From NCBI RefSeq assembly GCF_003113895.1, contig NZ_BDUD01000001.1, positions 5,131,530 to 5,195,529 of the forward strand: 64,000 nucleotides of DNA, given 5' to 3'. Each line of letters starts with the position of its first letter. Position 1 is the stretch's first letter. This document shows positions 45,761 to 54,751 of the stretch, in pieces. The DNA comes from Nostoc commune NIES-4072. Lineage in GTDB: Bacteria > Cyanobacteriota > Cyanobacteriia > Cyanobacteriales > Nostocaceae. The notes beneath the pieces are model-generated. The model did no database searches. It worked only from the letters and a program-made list of their open reading frames with translations, and was not told where the DNA came from. A program made the position numbers and the translations under genes.

Positions 45761-47288
45761 TATCTTGCAGCATTGCTAAATGCTTATTAACCGGTGCAAG
45801 TGTATTTGCAGCAATCAGTCCACTGGCGGCGACTGCTGGTAAACCAATGCCGGGAAATGTCGAGTCGCCACAGCACATTAGTCCTGCTAAAGGTGTGCTA
45901 GGCCCAGGAAACATCCCACTTCCAGCCTGAATTGCTGGGCCGTAAGAACCTTGGTGACGGCGGAGATAACGCTCGTGAGTTAGAGGTGTACCAACAAGTG
46001 TGACTTCGCAACGAGAGCGAATATCTGGAATGATTCGCTCTAAACCTTGCCACATTACTTCTGCACGCGATCGCTTTTTTTCAGCATATTCTTGGTTCTT
46101 TCTATCCATTCCCTGCCAGATAGAGTATGGCTCATTACCAGGAGTATAAACATGAATTACGTGCTTACCTGGTGGCGCTAGGGATGGATCGAGAACTGAA
46201 GGGATGGAGATAACTACAACATTCTGAGGTGCTGTTATGCCCAATTCCCAGTCATTAACCACGATGTAATGACACCGCAAATTTGACTGTAATCCTTGAG
46301 CATCAATGCCTAGATGTAGATGCATAAAGCTATCACACTCAGGCGTTGCTTGTCGTTTAGCGCGGTACTGTTTGGGTACTGCCTTTTCTGGTAGTAACTT
46401 CAGTGTGTCCCAAACCGATGCATTAGAAATTACTGCTAGGCTTGCGCGAATTTCGGAGCGATCGCGCAGACGCACACCCACCGCACGATTCCCTTCTACA
46501 ATCACTTCTTCCACATGAGCGCCCAGCATCAACTTCCCGCCGTGACGCTCCAATCCTTGTACAAGGGTGTCAACTAAAGCACCACTACCACCAATGGGAT
46601 ATTCAAGTATTGCATCTGGTCGATACCAGTCCGCAAACATAAATCCTACCTCTGCGGCACTAGTGCCATCTGCGGGCAATCCAGAAAGTAAAAAACACAG
46701 CAAATTCAGCCAATTTCGGGTAAACGGGTCTTTAACAACGCCATCCATAATCCGGCTGAAGGGGCCTGTCAGCTTAATTATATTCGCCAGATTTTTTGTC
46801 AGAGATGGGATAAATGGGCCCACAGTTCTAGCTGCACCAAAATCAAAGCGTAATGCTGCTGGTGGTATGGAAGTTGCTGCACTAGCGAATGGTTCCATAA
46901 CGCGCTGGAGTTCTTGCCATTCGGCTACAGCATCATGTCCCCGGAATTTCATTAGCACCTCACAAAATTGCTTTGCACCAACCGACGTATCAAAATCACC
47001 TTCTGGTACACAACAACCCCAAGTATCATAGGTTACGCATGGTAATTCCGAGCCAATTGCATCTAAGACTTGCCGCAGAGGGTTGGCAGAGGGGCTGTAA
47101 GACAGTCCAGAGTAAAGAGACGGGCCCGAGTCAAATTTGAAACCATTGCGCTCAAAAGCATGAGCAGCGCCTCCAGCAATGGAGTGGCTTTCGCAGACTA
47201 TTACATCAAAGCCATACCGTGCCAAAACAGCAGCACAACTCAAACCGCCAATACCGCTACCAATGACAACTACATCTGTAACTTGCAT
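45747..47288 (-). CDS. FAD-dependent oxidoreductase of the CrtI/CRTISO family
   Basis: A 513-aa flavoprotein with the N-terminal dinucleotide-binding motif [20 protein letters not shown] and a CrtI-type [20 protein letters not shown] block. Near the C-terminus, [44 protein letters not shown] closes the FAD site as in carotenoid isomerases and desaturases. It resembles the CRTISO-like group that includes bacterial CrtH-related proteins, so the substrate is probably a carotenoid or similar isoprenoid, but the exact reaction is not clear. The ATG at 47288 is used instead of a TTG at 47303. It is convergent with the PEP-CTERM-like gene. Confidence 0.82.
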   Translation of the reverse strand: MQVTDVVVIGSGIGGLSCAAVLARYGFDVIVCESHSIAGGAAHAFERNGFKFDSGPSLYSGLSYSPSANPLRQVLDAIGSELPCVTYDTWGCCVPEGDFDTSVGAKQFCEVLMKFRGHDAVAEWQELQRVMEPFASAATSIPPAALRFDFGAARTVGPFIPSLTKNLANIIKLTGPFSRIMDGVVKDPFTRNWLNLLCFLLSGLPADGTSAAEVGFMFADWYRPDAILEYPIGGSGALVDTLVQGLERHGGKLMLGAHVEEVIVEGNRAVGVRLRDRSEIRASLAVISNASVWDTLKLLPEKAVPKQYRAKRQATPECDSFMHLHLGIDAQGLQSNLRCHYIVVNDWELGITAPQNVVVISIPSVLDPSLAPPGKHVIHVYTPGNEPYSIWQGMDRKNQEYAEKKRSRAEVMWQGLERIIPDIRSRCEVTLVGTPLTHERYLRRHQGSYGPAIQAGSGMFPGPSTPLAGLMCCGDSTFPGIGLPAVAASGLIAANTLAPVNKHLAMLQDIKCI

Positions 47289-47617
47289 ATATGTTTGCAA
47301 CAATAAACTAAAACAGTTGGGGAAACTTGGATAATATCATTCGCTCCTCCATCCATAAACCGATCTAATTGGTTAATATCATCACAAATGATGGACATTA
47401 AACCGCCAGTGCCGGGTTCTTCAAATTAAAGGGTTGATTCACACAGACTAATGAGAAGCTTAAACTAGTAACTGAGTTTGCCCAAGCTAAAGTAAAACTT
47501 CTTACCCAGTACTAGGTACTGTGGATTAGAGAAGGAAGACAAGGAGAAAATAATAACTCTTCATGACTAACGACTAATGACTAATGACTAATAACTAATT
47601 CACATGGAGAGAAGAAT
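47289..47617 (+). other. Divergent promoter gap with STRR array
   Basis: The 329-bp gap between the CRTISO-like gene and the second SPFH gene holds an ACTAATG heptamer array at about 47563-47600 and no supported gene. GGAGAG at 47605-47610 is the likely RBS of the SPFH gene. Confidence 0.6.
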
Positions 47618-48466
47618 TTGAAAATTCAGCAATTTGGAAATTGGCAAAGCACAGTTTTAGGAATTGTGTTAGCAACACTAGTGATTCTGGGACTAAATTC
47701 CTTTATCATTATTAACCCAGGACAAGCAGGAGTGATTAGCATTTTGGGTAAAGCCAAAGATGGGGCATTATTGGAAGGAATTCACGTAAAACCGCCTTTT
47801 ATCTCAGTGATAGATGTGTATGATTTGACGGTGCAAAAATTTGAAGTGCCAGCAGAGAGTTCTACTAAGGATTTGCAAAATTTATCTGCGAGATTTGCGA
47901 TTAACTTTCGCCTCGATCCCATACAGGTAGTTGAAGTTAGAAGGAAACAAGGAACCTTAGCAAATATTGTATCGAAAATCATTGCACCCCAGACCCAAGA
48001 AGCATTTAAAATTGCAGCCGCTAGAAGAACAGTAGAAGAAGCAATTACCAAAAGAAGTGAGTTGAAAGAAGACTTTGATCAAGCGCTAGGCGATCGCTTA
48101 GACAAATATGGGATAATTGTGTTAGATACTAGCGTAGTTGATTTAGCATTCTCACCAGAATTTGCAAGAGCTGTGGAAGAAAAACAAATTGCTGAACAAC
48201 GGGCGCAAAGAGCCGTTTATGTAGCACGGGAAGCAGAACAAGAAGCACAAGCAGATGTGAATCGCGCTAAAGGTAGGGCAGAAGCTCAAAGACTGTTAGC
48301 AGAGACACTCAAAGCCCAAGGAGGACAGTTAGTTCTGCAAAAAGAAGCAATTGAAGCTTGGAAGAGTGGCGGCGCTCAGATGCCCAAAGTCCTCGTTATG
48401 GGTGGTGACTTAAAAAGCGGCGTTCCCTTCATATATAACCTTGGAAATGTCCAAAATCAACCTTAA
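47618..48466 (+). CDS. SPFH/prohibitin-family membrane protein (second copy)
   Basis: A 282-aa protein with an N-terminal membrane helix (about 14-33, VLGIVLATLVILGLNSFIII), SPFH domain (NPGQAGVISILGKAKDGALLEG) and C-terminal coiled coil (RAVEEKQIAEQRAQRAVYVAREAEQE). It is the same family as the gene at 43696 but diverged, so they could form hetero-oligomers like eukaryotic PHB1/PHB2. The start is a TTG at 47618: an ATG at 47604 in another frame closes at once, and a GGAGAG RBS lies 7 nt before the TTG. The C-terminal VLVMGGDLKSGVPFIYNLG is typical of prohibitins. Confidence 0.88.
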   Translation: MKIQQFGNWQSTVLGIVLATLVILGLNSFIIINPGQAGVISILGKAKDGALLEGIHVKPPFISVIDVYDLTVQKFEVPAESSTKDLQNLSARFAINFRLDPIQVVEVRRKQGTLANIVSKIIAPQTQEAFKIAAARRTVEEAITKRSELKEDFDQALGDRLDKYGIIVLDTSVVDLAFSPEFARAVEEKQIAEQRAQRAVYVAREAEQEAQADVNRAKGRAEAQRLLAETLKAQGGQLVLQKEAIEAWKSGGAQMPKVLVMGGDLKSGVPFIYNLGNVQNQP

Positions 48467-48657
48467 TTCGAGTAAATAATATTTAGTAAGTTGGGCTAGT
48501 ACAAGTTAGCGGAAATAAACCTACCATTTCATTACAGCAATCAAGCCCAAAATTAAAGCTTTTTGACTTTTGACTTTTGAATACGTGACTTCCACCTTGC
48601 GGTACTAGTCCCAACTTCAATACAACAGAAAAACCAACGAGACAATAATCGAAGTTT

Positions 48658-49074
48658 ATGTCAACCCCCAATCCTCAGAATCTCACCGCCGAAGAAGCGA
48701 AAAAATTACTGAATAAATTCAACTGTCTAGACATTGCGCCTGTCCTCAAGCCATCAGAAAAATTAGTAATTCGTAGTGCCTTAATTTTAATCGCTAAACT
48801 TGCTGATTATCAAATTTTAGGAATTTGTGCTGATACGGCAGAAGAAGGAATACTTGCCATGAAAACTTATTCCCTGGCTTTGGGTTATGAAGCACCAGAC
48901 AATTTACTTACACCCGAAGGCCCAGTTTATATCAAATTAAATGGTAAAAATGGCTTGTGTTATCTCGATTCTTATGCTGGACATCATCGTGGCGTATTAG
49001 TGTCTTGTCAGTCTTACGACGAAGACGGAATCAACGAAATGTATGGACATCTCCCCTTGGATTTATTTGTATAG
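48658..49074 (+). CDS. DUF1824 family protein
   Basis: A 138-aa soluble protein whose features match the cyanobacterial/plastid DUF1824 family: an N-terminal helical part (LTAEEAKKLLNKFNCLDIAP), YQILGICADTAEEGILAMKTYSLALGY and PVYIKLNGKNGLCYLDSYAGHHRGVLVSCQS. No catalytic motif is recognised and the role is unknown; its distribution in photosynthetic organisms suggests a link to photosynthesis or plastid-type metabolism. It is transcribed alone between the SPFH and ABC-F genes. Confidence 0.75.
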   Translation: MSTPNPQNLTAEEAKKLLNKFNCLDIAPVLKPSEKLVIRSALILIAKLADYQILGICADTAEEGILAMKTYSLALGYEAPDNLLTPEGPVYIKLNGKNGLCYLDSYAGHHRGVLVSCQSYDEDGINEMYGHLPLDLFV

Positions 49075-49244
49075 AATTCGGCAATGTAGGTAGGGTATGT
49101 GCCTTACCTACTACCGCAAGGCGGAAGTAACGCATTCAAAAGTCAAAACTTTGTAGATTCAGGCTTTTGCTTGTTTCAAATGGTAGCTTCATTTATGCCG
49201 CGCTGTACTACTAACTAATAATCAATGAAAAACTACTAAATCTT

Positions 49245-51173
49245 ATGAGTATTATTACACTACAATCAGTCAAAAAAGACTTTGGCATTAAAGAAATTTT
49301 AAAAGATGCCAGCTTTAGCCTCGATGCTACCGATAAAGTTGGCTTAATTGGTACTAACGGTTCTGGCAAATCAACCCTATTAAAAATGATTGCCGGATTA
49401 GAATCGATTGATAGCGGTCAGATTTTAGTCAACTCTGGTTCTAGAATTATCTACTTACCCCAATTACCAGATTTAGATGAGAATCATACAGTTTTAGAGC
49501 AAGTTTTCGCTGACAGTGGCGAACATAAGGCTTTGGTGCGTGAGTATGAAGAACTCTCAGATAAATTGGCTCACTATCCAGATGATAGCCAACTGATGTC
49601 TCGCCTTTCTGTGGTGATGCAACGGATGGATACAAGTGGTGCTTGGGAATTAGAAACTAATGCTAAAATCATCCTCACTAAATTAGGAATTTCTGACTTT
49701 GACGCCAAGATAGGCACTTTGTCTGGAGGCTATCGCAAGCGGATTGCTTTAGCATCAGCGTTGCTAGCAGAACCCGATGTTTTGCTCATGGATGAGCCGA
49801 CAAACCATCTTGATGCTCTTTCTGTAGAATGGTTACAAAGTTATTTAAATCGCTATCGCGGCGCACTTTTTCTGATCACCCACGATCGCTACTTTCTAGA
49901 TCGCGTTACCAATCGGATTATTGAAATCGACAGAGGCGACATTTACACCTATACAGGTAACTATTCATATTACCTGGAAAAGAAAGCTTTAGCTGAAGAA
50001 TCTGCTGTAAGTAGTCAACGTAAACATCAAGGGTTGTTGCGGCGCGAGTTGGAATGGCTCAAAAAAGGGCCGAAAGCCAGAAGTACCAAGCAAAAAGCCA
50101 GAATTGACCGCGCTCATGCTCTACGGGATACTGAATTTAAACAAGTTCAGGGTAAAGTTGATATTTCTACAGTTGGTCGTCGCATTGGCAAAAAAGTTAT
50201 TGAATTAAATAACATTTCTAAAGCCTACAATGGGCGGACTCTGATTAATAATTTTACTTATGAATTTAGTCCAGAAGACCGCATCGGCATTATCGGCGCT
50301 AATGGTGCAGGTAAATCCACTTTAATGGATATTATTACTGGTCAGATTCAGCCAGATTCAGGTAGTGCAGAAATTGGGACTACAGTTCACATCGGTTATT
50401 TTGACCAGCATTCTGAAGAATTGCTCACAGCTTTAAACGAAAATCAGCGCGTGATTGACTACATCAAAGAAGAAGGTGAATTTATCAAAATTACCGATGG
50501 GACTCAAATTACTGCTTCGCAAATGTTAGAGCGGTTTTTGTTTCCTGGTAATCAACAATATGCCCCAATTAATAAACTTTCTGGTGGTGAAAAACGCCGT
50601 TTATTTCTGTTGCGGGTTTTGATGAGTGCGCCTAATGTGTTGATTTTAGATGAACCAACAAACGATTTAGATGTTCAGACATTGGCAGTACTAGAGGATT
50701 ATTTAGAGGATTTTGTCGGGTGTGTAATTGTAGTTTCTCACGATCGCTACTTTCTTGATCGCACCATCGACACAGTATTTTCTTTTGAGGAAGGCGGTAA
50801 TCTGAGGCAATATCCAGGTAATTACTCGATTTATCTGGACTATAAGAAGGCTGAAGAGGCACAGCAACAAGCCGCGAATACTAAGGAGAAGCCTAAAAAT
50901 ATCGAAGTCCAAAATGGTGCGTCTGCGCCCAAGGATGGAGAGAATACAAAGCGACGGAGGTTATCCAATTGGGAGAAAAAAGAATTTGAGCAGTTGGAAG
51001 GTAAAATTGCCAAGTTAGAGGCTGAGAAGGCGGAAACCGAGAAAACGTTGGCGAATGTCTCACCGGGGAATTATAGCGAAGTACAGAAATTGTATGATCA
51101 GGTGGAAAAGCTCAAGCAAGCGATCGATGTGGCGACTGAACGCTGGTTAGAATTGGCGGAGATGGAGTCTTAA
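49245..51173 (+). CDS. ABC-F family ATPase (Uup-like)
   Basis: ABC-F proteins lack membrane domains and act on the ribosome or, for Uup, in genome maintenance. The 642-aa protein has two ATPase domains: Walker A GTNGSGKST and GANGAGKST, signatures LSGGYRKR and LSGGEKRR, and Walker B LLMDEPTNHLD and LILDEPTNDLD. They are joined by the basic linker typical of ABC-F (KKGPKARSTKQKARIDRAH). A C-terminal Lys/Glu coiled coil (from about 575) points to the Uup subgroup, where this part binds DNA. It is complete and monocistronic. Confidence 0.92.
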   Translation: MSIITLQSVKKDFGIKEILKDASFSLDATDKVGLIGTNGSGKSTLLKMIAGLESIDSGQILVNSGSRIIYLPQLPDLDENHTVLEQVFADSGEHKALVREYEELSDKLAHYPDDSQLMSRLSVVMQRMDTSGAWELETNAKIILTKLGISDFDAKIGTLSGGYRKRIALASALLAEPDVLLMDEPTNHLDALSVEWLQSYLNRYRGALFLITHDRYFLDRVTNRIIEIDRGDIYTYTGNYSYYLEKKALAEESAVSSQRKHQGLLRRELEWLKKGPKARSTKQKARIDRAHALRDTEFKQVQGKVDISTVGRRIGKKVIELNNISKAYNGRTLINNFTYEFSPEDRIGIIGANGAGKSTLMDIITGQIQPDSGSAEIGTTVHIGYFDQHSEELLTALNENQRVIDYIKEEGEFIKITDGTQITASQMLERFLFPGNQQYAPINKLSGGEKRRLFLLRVLMSAPNVLILDEPTNDLDVQTLAVLEDYLEDFVGCVIVVSHDRYFLDRTIDTVFSFEEGGNLRQYPGNYSIYLDYKKAEEAQQQAANTKEKPKNIEVQNGASAPKDGENTKRRRLSNWEKKEFEQLEGKIAKLEAEKAETEKTLANVSPGNYSEVQKLYDQVEKLKQAIDVATERWLELAEMES

Positions 51174-51202
51174 TTTCTTAACGTGATGTGAATTAAGACA
51201 GG

Positions 51203-51264
51203 AGACGCGATGAATCGCCGTCTCTACAATTAGTCTTTTGTAGAGACGGCGATTTATCGCGTCT
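51203..51264. repeat. 27-bp-arm inverted repeat (GAGACG hairpin family)
   Basis: Arms at 51203-51229 and 51238-51264, with one mismatch area, around an 8-nt loop. The inner half reads CGCCGTCTCTACAA and the outer half AGACGCGATGAATCG. It lies 30 bp after the ABC-F stop and may act as terminator; related palindromes lie at 37028, 60336 and 60421. Confidence 0.8.
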
Positions 51265-51298
51265 TTGGTGTCCATGAGTGAGCGATCGCAATTAATCC

Positions 51299-51390
51299 AG
51301 GACTTACGCAAAAATCGCCAAAAAGCTTAATTTATCGAACCGCCAAGACGCCAAGAACGCCAAGAATTCGTAAACAGTGCGTAAGTCCTA
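51299..51390. mobile_element. MITE-like element, copy 1
   Basis: A 92-bp unit with terminal inverted repeats AGGACTTACGCA / TGCGTAAGTCCT. Inside are AAAAAGCTTAATTT and a CCGCCAAGACGCCAAGAACG stretch. A near-identical copy lies at 55095-55187 in the opposite orientation. No protein is encoded, so it would depend on a transposase elsewhere. Confidence 0.8.
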
Positions 51391-51970
51391 TAATCATAAA
51401 ATCATCAGTGAAACCCAACATGAACTGAGCGGTTAGCAAGATATTCCTCTATAGTCAGTGATTCACCATCGCTATACTCAGCAGTCTTTGCGTTGTATTT
51501 CACGGTTGTGGGGTGCAGCGCAGCAATTGGATTTGTCTAACCTGGGGTTGCGATCGCTCTTCTATAAACTGCGATCGCATTAGTCTTTCCTACAGAATAC
51601 TATGCGATCGCTTAAGCTGCTTTGCATCTACAGCACTTTCCAACAAACTGAAGCGGTCTGACTCGTGACGGGAGTGGTTTCAGTCGTGACGGGAGCGGTC
51701 TGACTCGTGACGGGAGTGGTTTCAGTCGTGACGGGAGCGGTCTGACTCGTGACGGGAGCGGTCTGACTCGTGACGGGAGCGGTTTCAGTCGTGACGGGAG
51801 CGGTCTAACTTTTGCTTTTTTACATTATTAATTAAATTCTTAAAAGAAATACCGAAAAATTACCGATATAACCTGAAAATTTTATAAACAAAAACTGCGA
51901 GTTTTGCTGAACCGAAACGCAGTTTAATTAAGCCAAGCTAGCTCTAGCAGCATCTTAAAGGAGTAATTTT
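51391..51970. other. Rest of the repeat-rich gap between ABC-F and the 51971 gene
   Basis: Apart from the 21-bp array there is no supported gene in this stretch. Three HIP1 octamers cluster at 51549-51612. From 51815 to 51960 the DNA is AT-rich and probably contains the promoter of the 51971 gene; its RBS is AAAGGAG at 51957-51963. Confidence 0.5.
51653..51809 (+). repeat. 21-bp tandem array (seven full units and a partial)
   Basis: Units are GCGGTCTGACTCGTGACGGG+A or GTGGTTTCAGTCGTGACGGG+A; full units start at 51653, 51674, 51695, 51716, 51737, 51758 and 51779, with a part unit at 51800-51809. The invariant core is CGTGACGGGAG. The two unit types alternate at first, then repeat. There are no spacers, so it is not a CRISPR. 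It lies 160 bp upstream of the 51971 gene. The 21-bp period puts each core on the same DNA face, as in arrayed protein-binding sites. Confidence 0.9.
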
Positions 51971-52366
51971 ATGTCTCGTCAAAAACGTACATCCCGCATT
52001 CTAGAAAAAGCTCAGTTAAGATCGGCTGGACTGAAATCAATTGTTCCAAGCATCAAATTTGATGAAAATCATAATCTGGAAAAACTGATTGAGTCAATTG
52101 AGCAGTTACGCAACAAACTTGATGTTTATAATACTGCTCTGTCTGTGGTTGACTCTTCTAAAACTGAAATTGAAGAGATGGAAAAAAACTTGAGTCAGCT
52201 TTCTGAGAAGATGCTGATGGTGGTTGCGATCAAGTACGGCAAAGACAGCCGCGAATATGAAATGGCGGGTGGTGTTCGCAATAGCGATCGCATCCGCAAA
52301 ATCAGATCGAGCCGCTTGAAAAATGTTGCAGAACAAGCATCAGATGAAAATGCTAAAACTGCATAA
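51971..52366 (+). CDS. Unknown helical protein, 131 aa
   Basis: I do not recognise the family. The protein is highly charged with no membrane segment. Residues 1-25 are basic (SRQKRTSRILEKAQLR), residues 36-80 are predicted coiled coil (EKLIESIEQLRNKLDVYNT..SSKTEIEEMEKNLSQLSEKM), and a conserved-looking block IKYGKDSREYEMAGGVRNSDRIRK precedes a basic C-terminus. Basic ends and a coiled coil suggest a nucleic-acid-associated or scaffold protein, but that is inference. A strong RBS (AAAGGAG) precedes the ATG. The upstream 21-bp array makes it a candidate for unusual regulation. Confidence 0.7.
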   Translation: MSRQKRTSRILEKAQLRSAGLKSIVPSIKFDENHNLEKLIESIEQLRNKLDVYNTALSVVDSSKTEIEEMEKNLSQLSEKMLMVVAIKYGKDSREYEMAGGVRNSDRIRKIRSSRLKNVAEQASDENAKTA

Positions 52367-52461
52367 AGCAGCTTAAAACAAAAGCCTTGAGCAAATTGGG
52401 CGTTAGCACGCTAGCAAAATCAGCACATAATACAATAGCTAGCGTCCATTAAAAGCCACTC

Positions 52462-53220
52462 ATGCCGCAAAATAATCAAATTGCCGTCGAATTCCGCGAT
52501 GTTACTTTTAGCCGCAATCATCGCCCATTGGTGTCAAATCTCAATTTCACCATTCGCCAAGGAGAAGCACTGGTATTACTTGGGCGCAGTGGTAGCGGCA
52601 AAACCACCACAATGAAGTTAATTAATCGCCTATTTACACCTACACAAGGCGAAGTTTTATTTGATGGTATTCCCACAACTCAATGGGATGAAATTAAACT
52701 GCGGCGAAAAATTGGTTACGTTATTCAAGAAACTGGTTTATTTCCCCATTTTACTGTTGAACGCAATGTGGGTTTAGTCCCGTCTTTGGAAGGTTGGCAA
52801 CCGAAACAAATCAAAACGCGGGTTTATGAATTATTGCAATTAGTCGGCTTAGAACCAGCACAATTTGCCGGACGTTACCCGAACGAACTTTCGGGAGGAC
52901 AAAGGCAAAGAGTCGGTGTAGCTAGAGCTTTAGCAGCAGATCCGCCAGTGTTGTTGATGGATGAACCCTTTGGCGCACTCGATCCAATTACGCGCCTAGA
53001 ACTTCAACAAGAGTTTCGGCATTTGCAGCAAGAATTGGGCAAGACAGTTGTGTTTGTCACCCACGATATTCAAGAAGCATTTGTGTTGGCATCGAGAATT
53101 GGTTTAATGTATGGGGGAGAATTGGTAGTATTGGAGGCAAAGGATAAATTTATGCGATCGCAACATCCAGAAAGCCTTGCCTTTCTCCAATGTCTGCATA
53201 CCTTGCAAGATACTCTATGA
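52462..53220 (+). CDS. Osmoprotectant ABC transporter, ATP-binding subunit (OpuCA/ProV-like)
   Basis: The 252-aa ATPase powers uptake of glycine betaine, choline or similar compounds. It has Walker A GRSGSGKTT, signature LSGGQRQRVG and Walker B LLMDEPFGALDP, with no C-terminal CBS domains, unlike longer OpuCA proteins. The next two genes, a permease and a binding protein, overlap end to start, making a complete three-gene operon. Quaternary-amine specificity is inferred from the binding protein family. Confidence 0.9.
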   Translation: MPQNNQIAVEFRDVTFSRNHRPLVSNLNFTIRQGEALVLLGRSGSGKTTTMKLINRLFTPTQGEVLFDGIPTTQWDEIKLRRKIGYVIQETGLFPHFTVERNVGLVPSLEGWQPKQIKTRVYELLQLVGLEPAQFAGRYPNELSGGQRQRVGVARALAADPPVLLMDEPFGALDPITRLELQQEFRHLQQELGKTVVFVTHDIQEAFVLASRIGLMYGGELVVLEAKDKFMRSQHPESLAFLQCLHTLQDTL

Positions 53221-53849
53221 AAAATTTCTTCCTGATTAAGTATGCCCCAGAAATTCTTCAGCATACTCTAGAACACTTATTTTTGGTAGGCATAGCAATT
53301 GGAATTGCTATACTTGTAGGCATTCCATTAGGTATTTTAATTACACGTAAAAGTTATCTTCGCCAACCAATTCTCGGTATAGCAAATATCTTCCAAACTA
53401 TTCCTAGCTTGGCACTGTTTGGCTTGCTCATCCCTGTTCCAATAATTGGCGGAATTGGCGCAGTACCAGCAATTGTTGCTCTGATTGTATATTCCTTGCT
53501 GCCGATAATTCGTAACACTTACACAGGGATTACTGGTGTAGATCCAGCTATTAGAGAAGCTGGCAGAGGCATGGGGATGACAGATAGACAATTATTATTA
53601 CAAGTTGAGATTCCCTTAGCACTGGGAGTAATTTTAGCAGGGGTGCGTGTAGCAACGGTAATTGCCATTGGTATTGCAACTATTGCAGCAGCAATTGGTG
53701 CTGGTGGTTTGGGAGTATTTATTTTTCGCGGTATATCAGTCGTGAACGATCAGTTAATTTTAGCTGGTGCAGTTCCGGCGGCAGCAATTGCATTACTGGC
53801 TGACTTTGCAATTGGCTGGATGGAGAATAAATTAAAAATTAAAAGTTAA
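53217..53849 (+). CDS. Osmoprotectant ABC transporter, permease subunit
   Basis: The 210-aa membrane protein has about five or six helices and the permease-ATPase contact loop IREAGRGMGMTDRQLLLQVEIPLALGVILAGVR. It belongs to the OpuCB/YehW-like group. The ATG at 53217 overlaps the ATPase stop as ATGA, which decides the start over an upstream in-frame ATG at 53190. Its stop TAA shares the A with the next ATG (TAATG). A single permease gene would serve as homodimer. Confidence 0.9.
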   Translation: MKNFFLIKYAPEILQHTLEHLFLVGIAIGIAILVGIPLGILITRKSYLRQPILGIANIFQTIPSLALFGLLIPVPIIGGIGAVPAIVALIVYSLLPIIRNTYTGITGVDPAIREAGRGMGMTDRQLLLQVEIPLALGVILAGVRVATVIAIGIATIAAAIGAGGLGVFIFRGISVVNDQLILAGAVPAAAIALLADFAIGWMENKLKIKS

Positions 53850-54751
53850 TGAAAAGAATTTTAGCATTGTGCTGTTTAACTTTTGCTTTGTTATTGGGAA
53901 TCACTAGCTGTACCCATAATTCAAATAATAGTAGTAATGGTAATATTATTGTTGCTTCCAAAGATTTTACGGAACAAGATATTTTAGGTGAACTGTTAGC
54001 ACAACAAATTGAGGCGACAACTAATTTAAAAGTAGCTCGTCGTCCCCGTCTGGGTGGTTCTTTTGTTTGTCATAGTGCGATTACTGCTGGCAAAATTGAC
54101 GCATATATTGAGTATTCAGGCACAGCTTTTACTGGAATTTTAAAGCAAAAAGCAGTTAATGATCCGAAAGAAGTTTATGAAAGGTTAAAACAAGCATATT
54201 CTCAGCAATTCAATCTAGAAGTGATGCCAAGCTTGGGTTTTGAAAACACTTTTGCGATGATTGTTCGGGGTGATGATGCCAAACGCTACAACATTCAAAC
54301 TCTCTCTGAAGCGACTCAATATACACCACAGTGGCGCGGGGGTTTTGGCTATGAGTTTTTAGAACGGGAAGATGGTTTCCCTGGATTAGCGAAAGCTTAC
54401 AATTTGCGTTTTGCTAAACCTCCCCAAATTATGGATTTGGGTTTGATATATCGTGCTTTGATTCAAAAACAAGTGGATATGGTGGCGGGTAATTCCACTG
54501 ATGGACAGATTTCTCGATTGGGTTTAGTTGTCTTGAAAGATGATAAACATTATTTTCCACCTTACGAACCTGTACCAATTGTTCGACAAGAAATATTAAA
54601 AAAATATCCTGAATTAAAAAATGCGATCGCTTCACTTGCTGGAAAGATTTCGGCAGATGAAATGCGGCAGTTAAATTATTTAGTTGAGGGGGAATTACGT
54701 GATATTAAAGATGTTGTGCAGGAGTTTCGCAAATCGAAGGGATTAAAATAA
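53849..54751 (+). CDS. Osmoprotectant-binding lipoprotein (OpuC/OsmF type)
   Basis: A 300-aa substrate-binding protein. The N-terminus MKRILALCCLTFALLLGITSCTHN is a lipoprotein signal with lipobox ITSC (Cys21). The mature part starts IIVASKDFTEQDILGELLAQ and includes RPRLGGSFVCHSAITAGKIDAYIEYSGTA and GNSTDGQI, typical of the glycine-betaine/choline-binding OpuAC family. It anchors to the membrane and delivers substrate to the permease encoded just upstream (1-nt overlap). Exact ligand unknown. Confidence 0.9.
   Translation: MKRILALCCLTFALLLGITSCTHNSNNSSNGNIIVASKDFTEQDILGELLAQQIEATTNLKVARRPRLGGSFVCHSAITAGKIDAYIEYSGTAFTGILKQKAVNDPKEVYERLKQAYSQQFNLEVMPSLGFENTFAMIVRGDDAKRYNIQTLSEATQYTPQWRGGFGYEFLEREDGFPGLAKAYNLRFAKPPQIMDLGLIYRALIQKQVDMVAGNSTDGQISRLGLVVLKDDKHYFPPYEPVPIVRQEILKKYPELKNAIASLAGKISADEMRQLNYLVEGELRDIKDVVQEFRKSKGLK

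Noticed and set aside
46306..47031. Long plus-strand frames opposite the CRTISO-like gene
   Set aside because: They show no recognisable domains and lie wholly antisense to a gene with strong FAD-enzyme motifs.
51653..51809. CRISPR array
   Set aside because: The 21-bp units follow each other without spacers and no cas gene is present.
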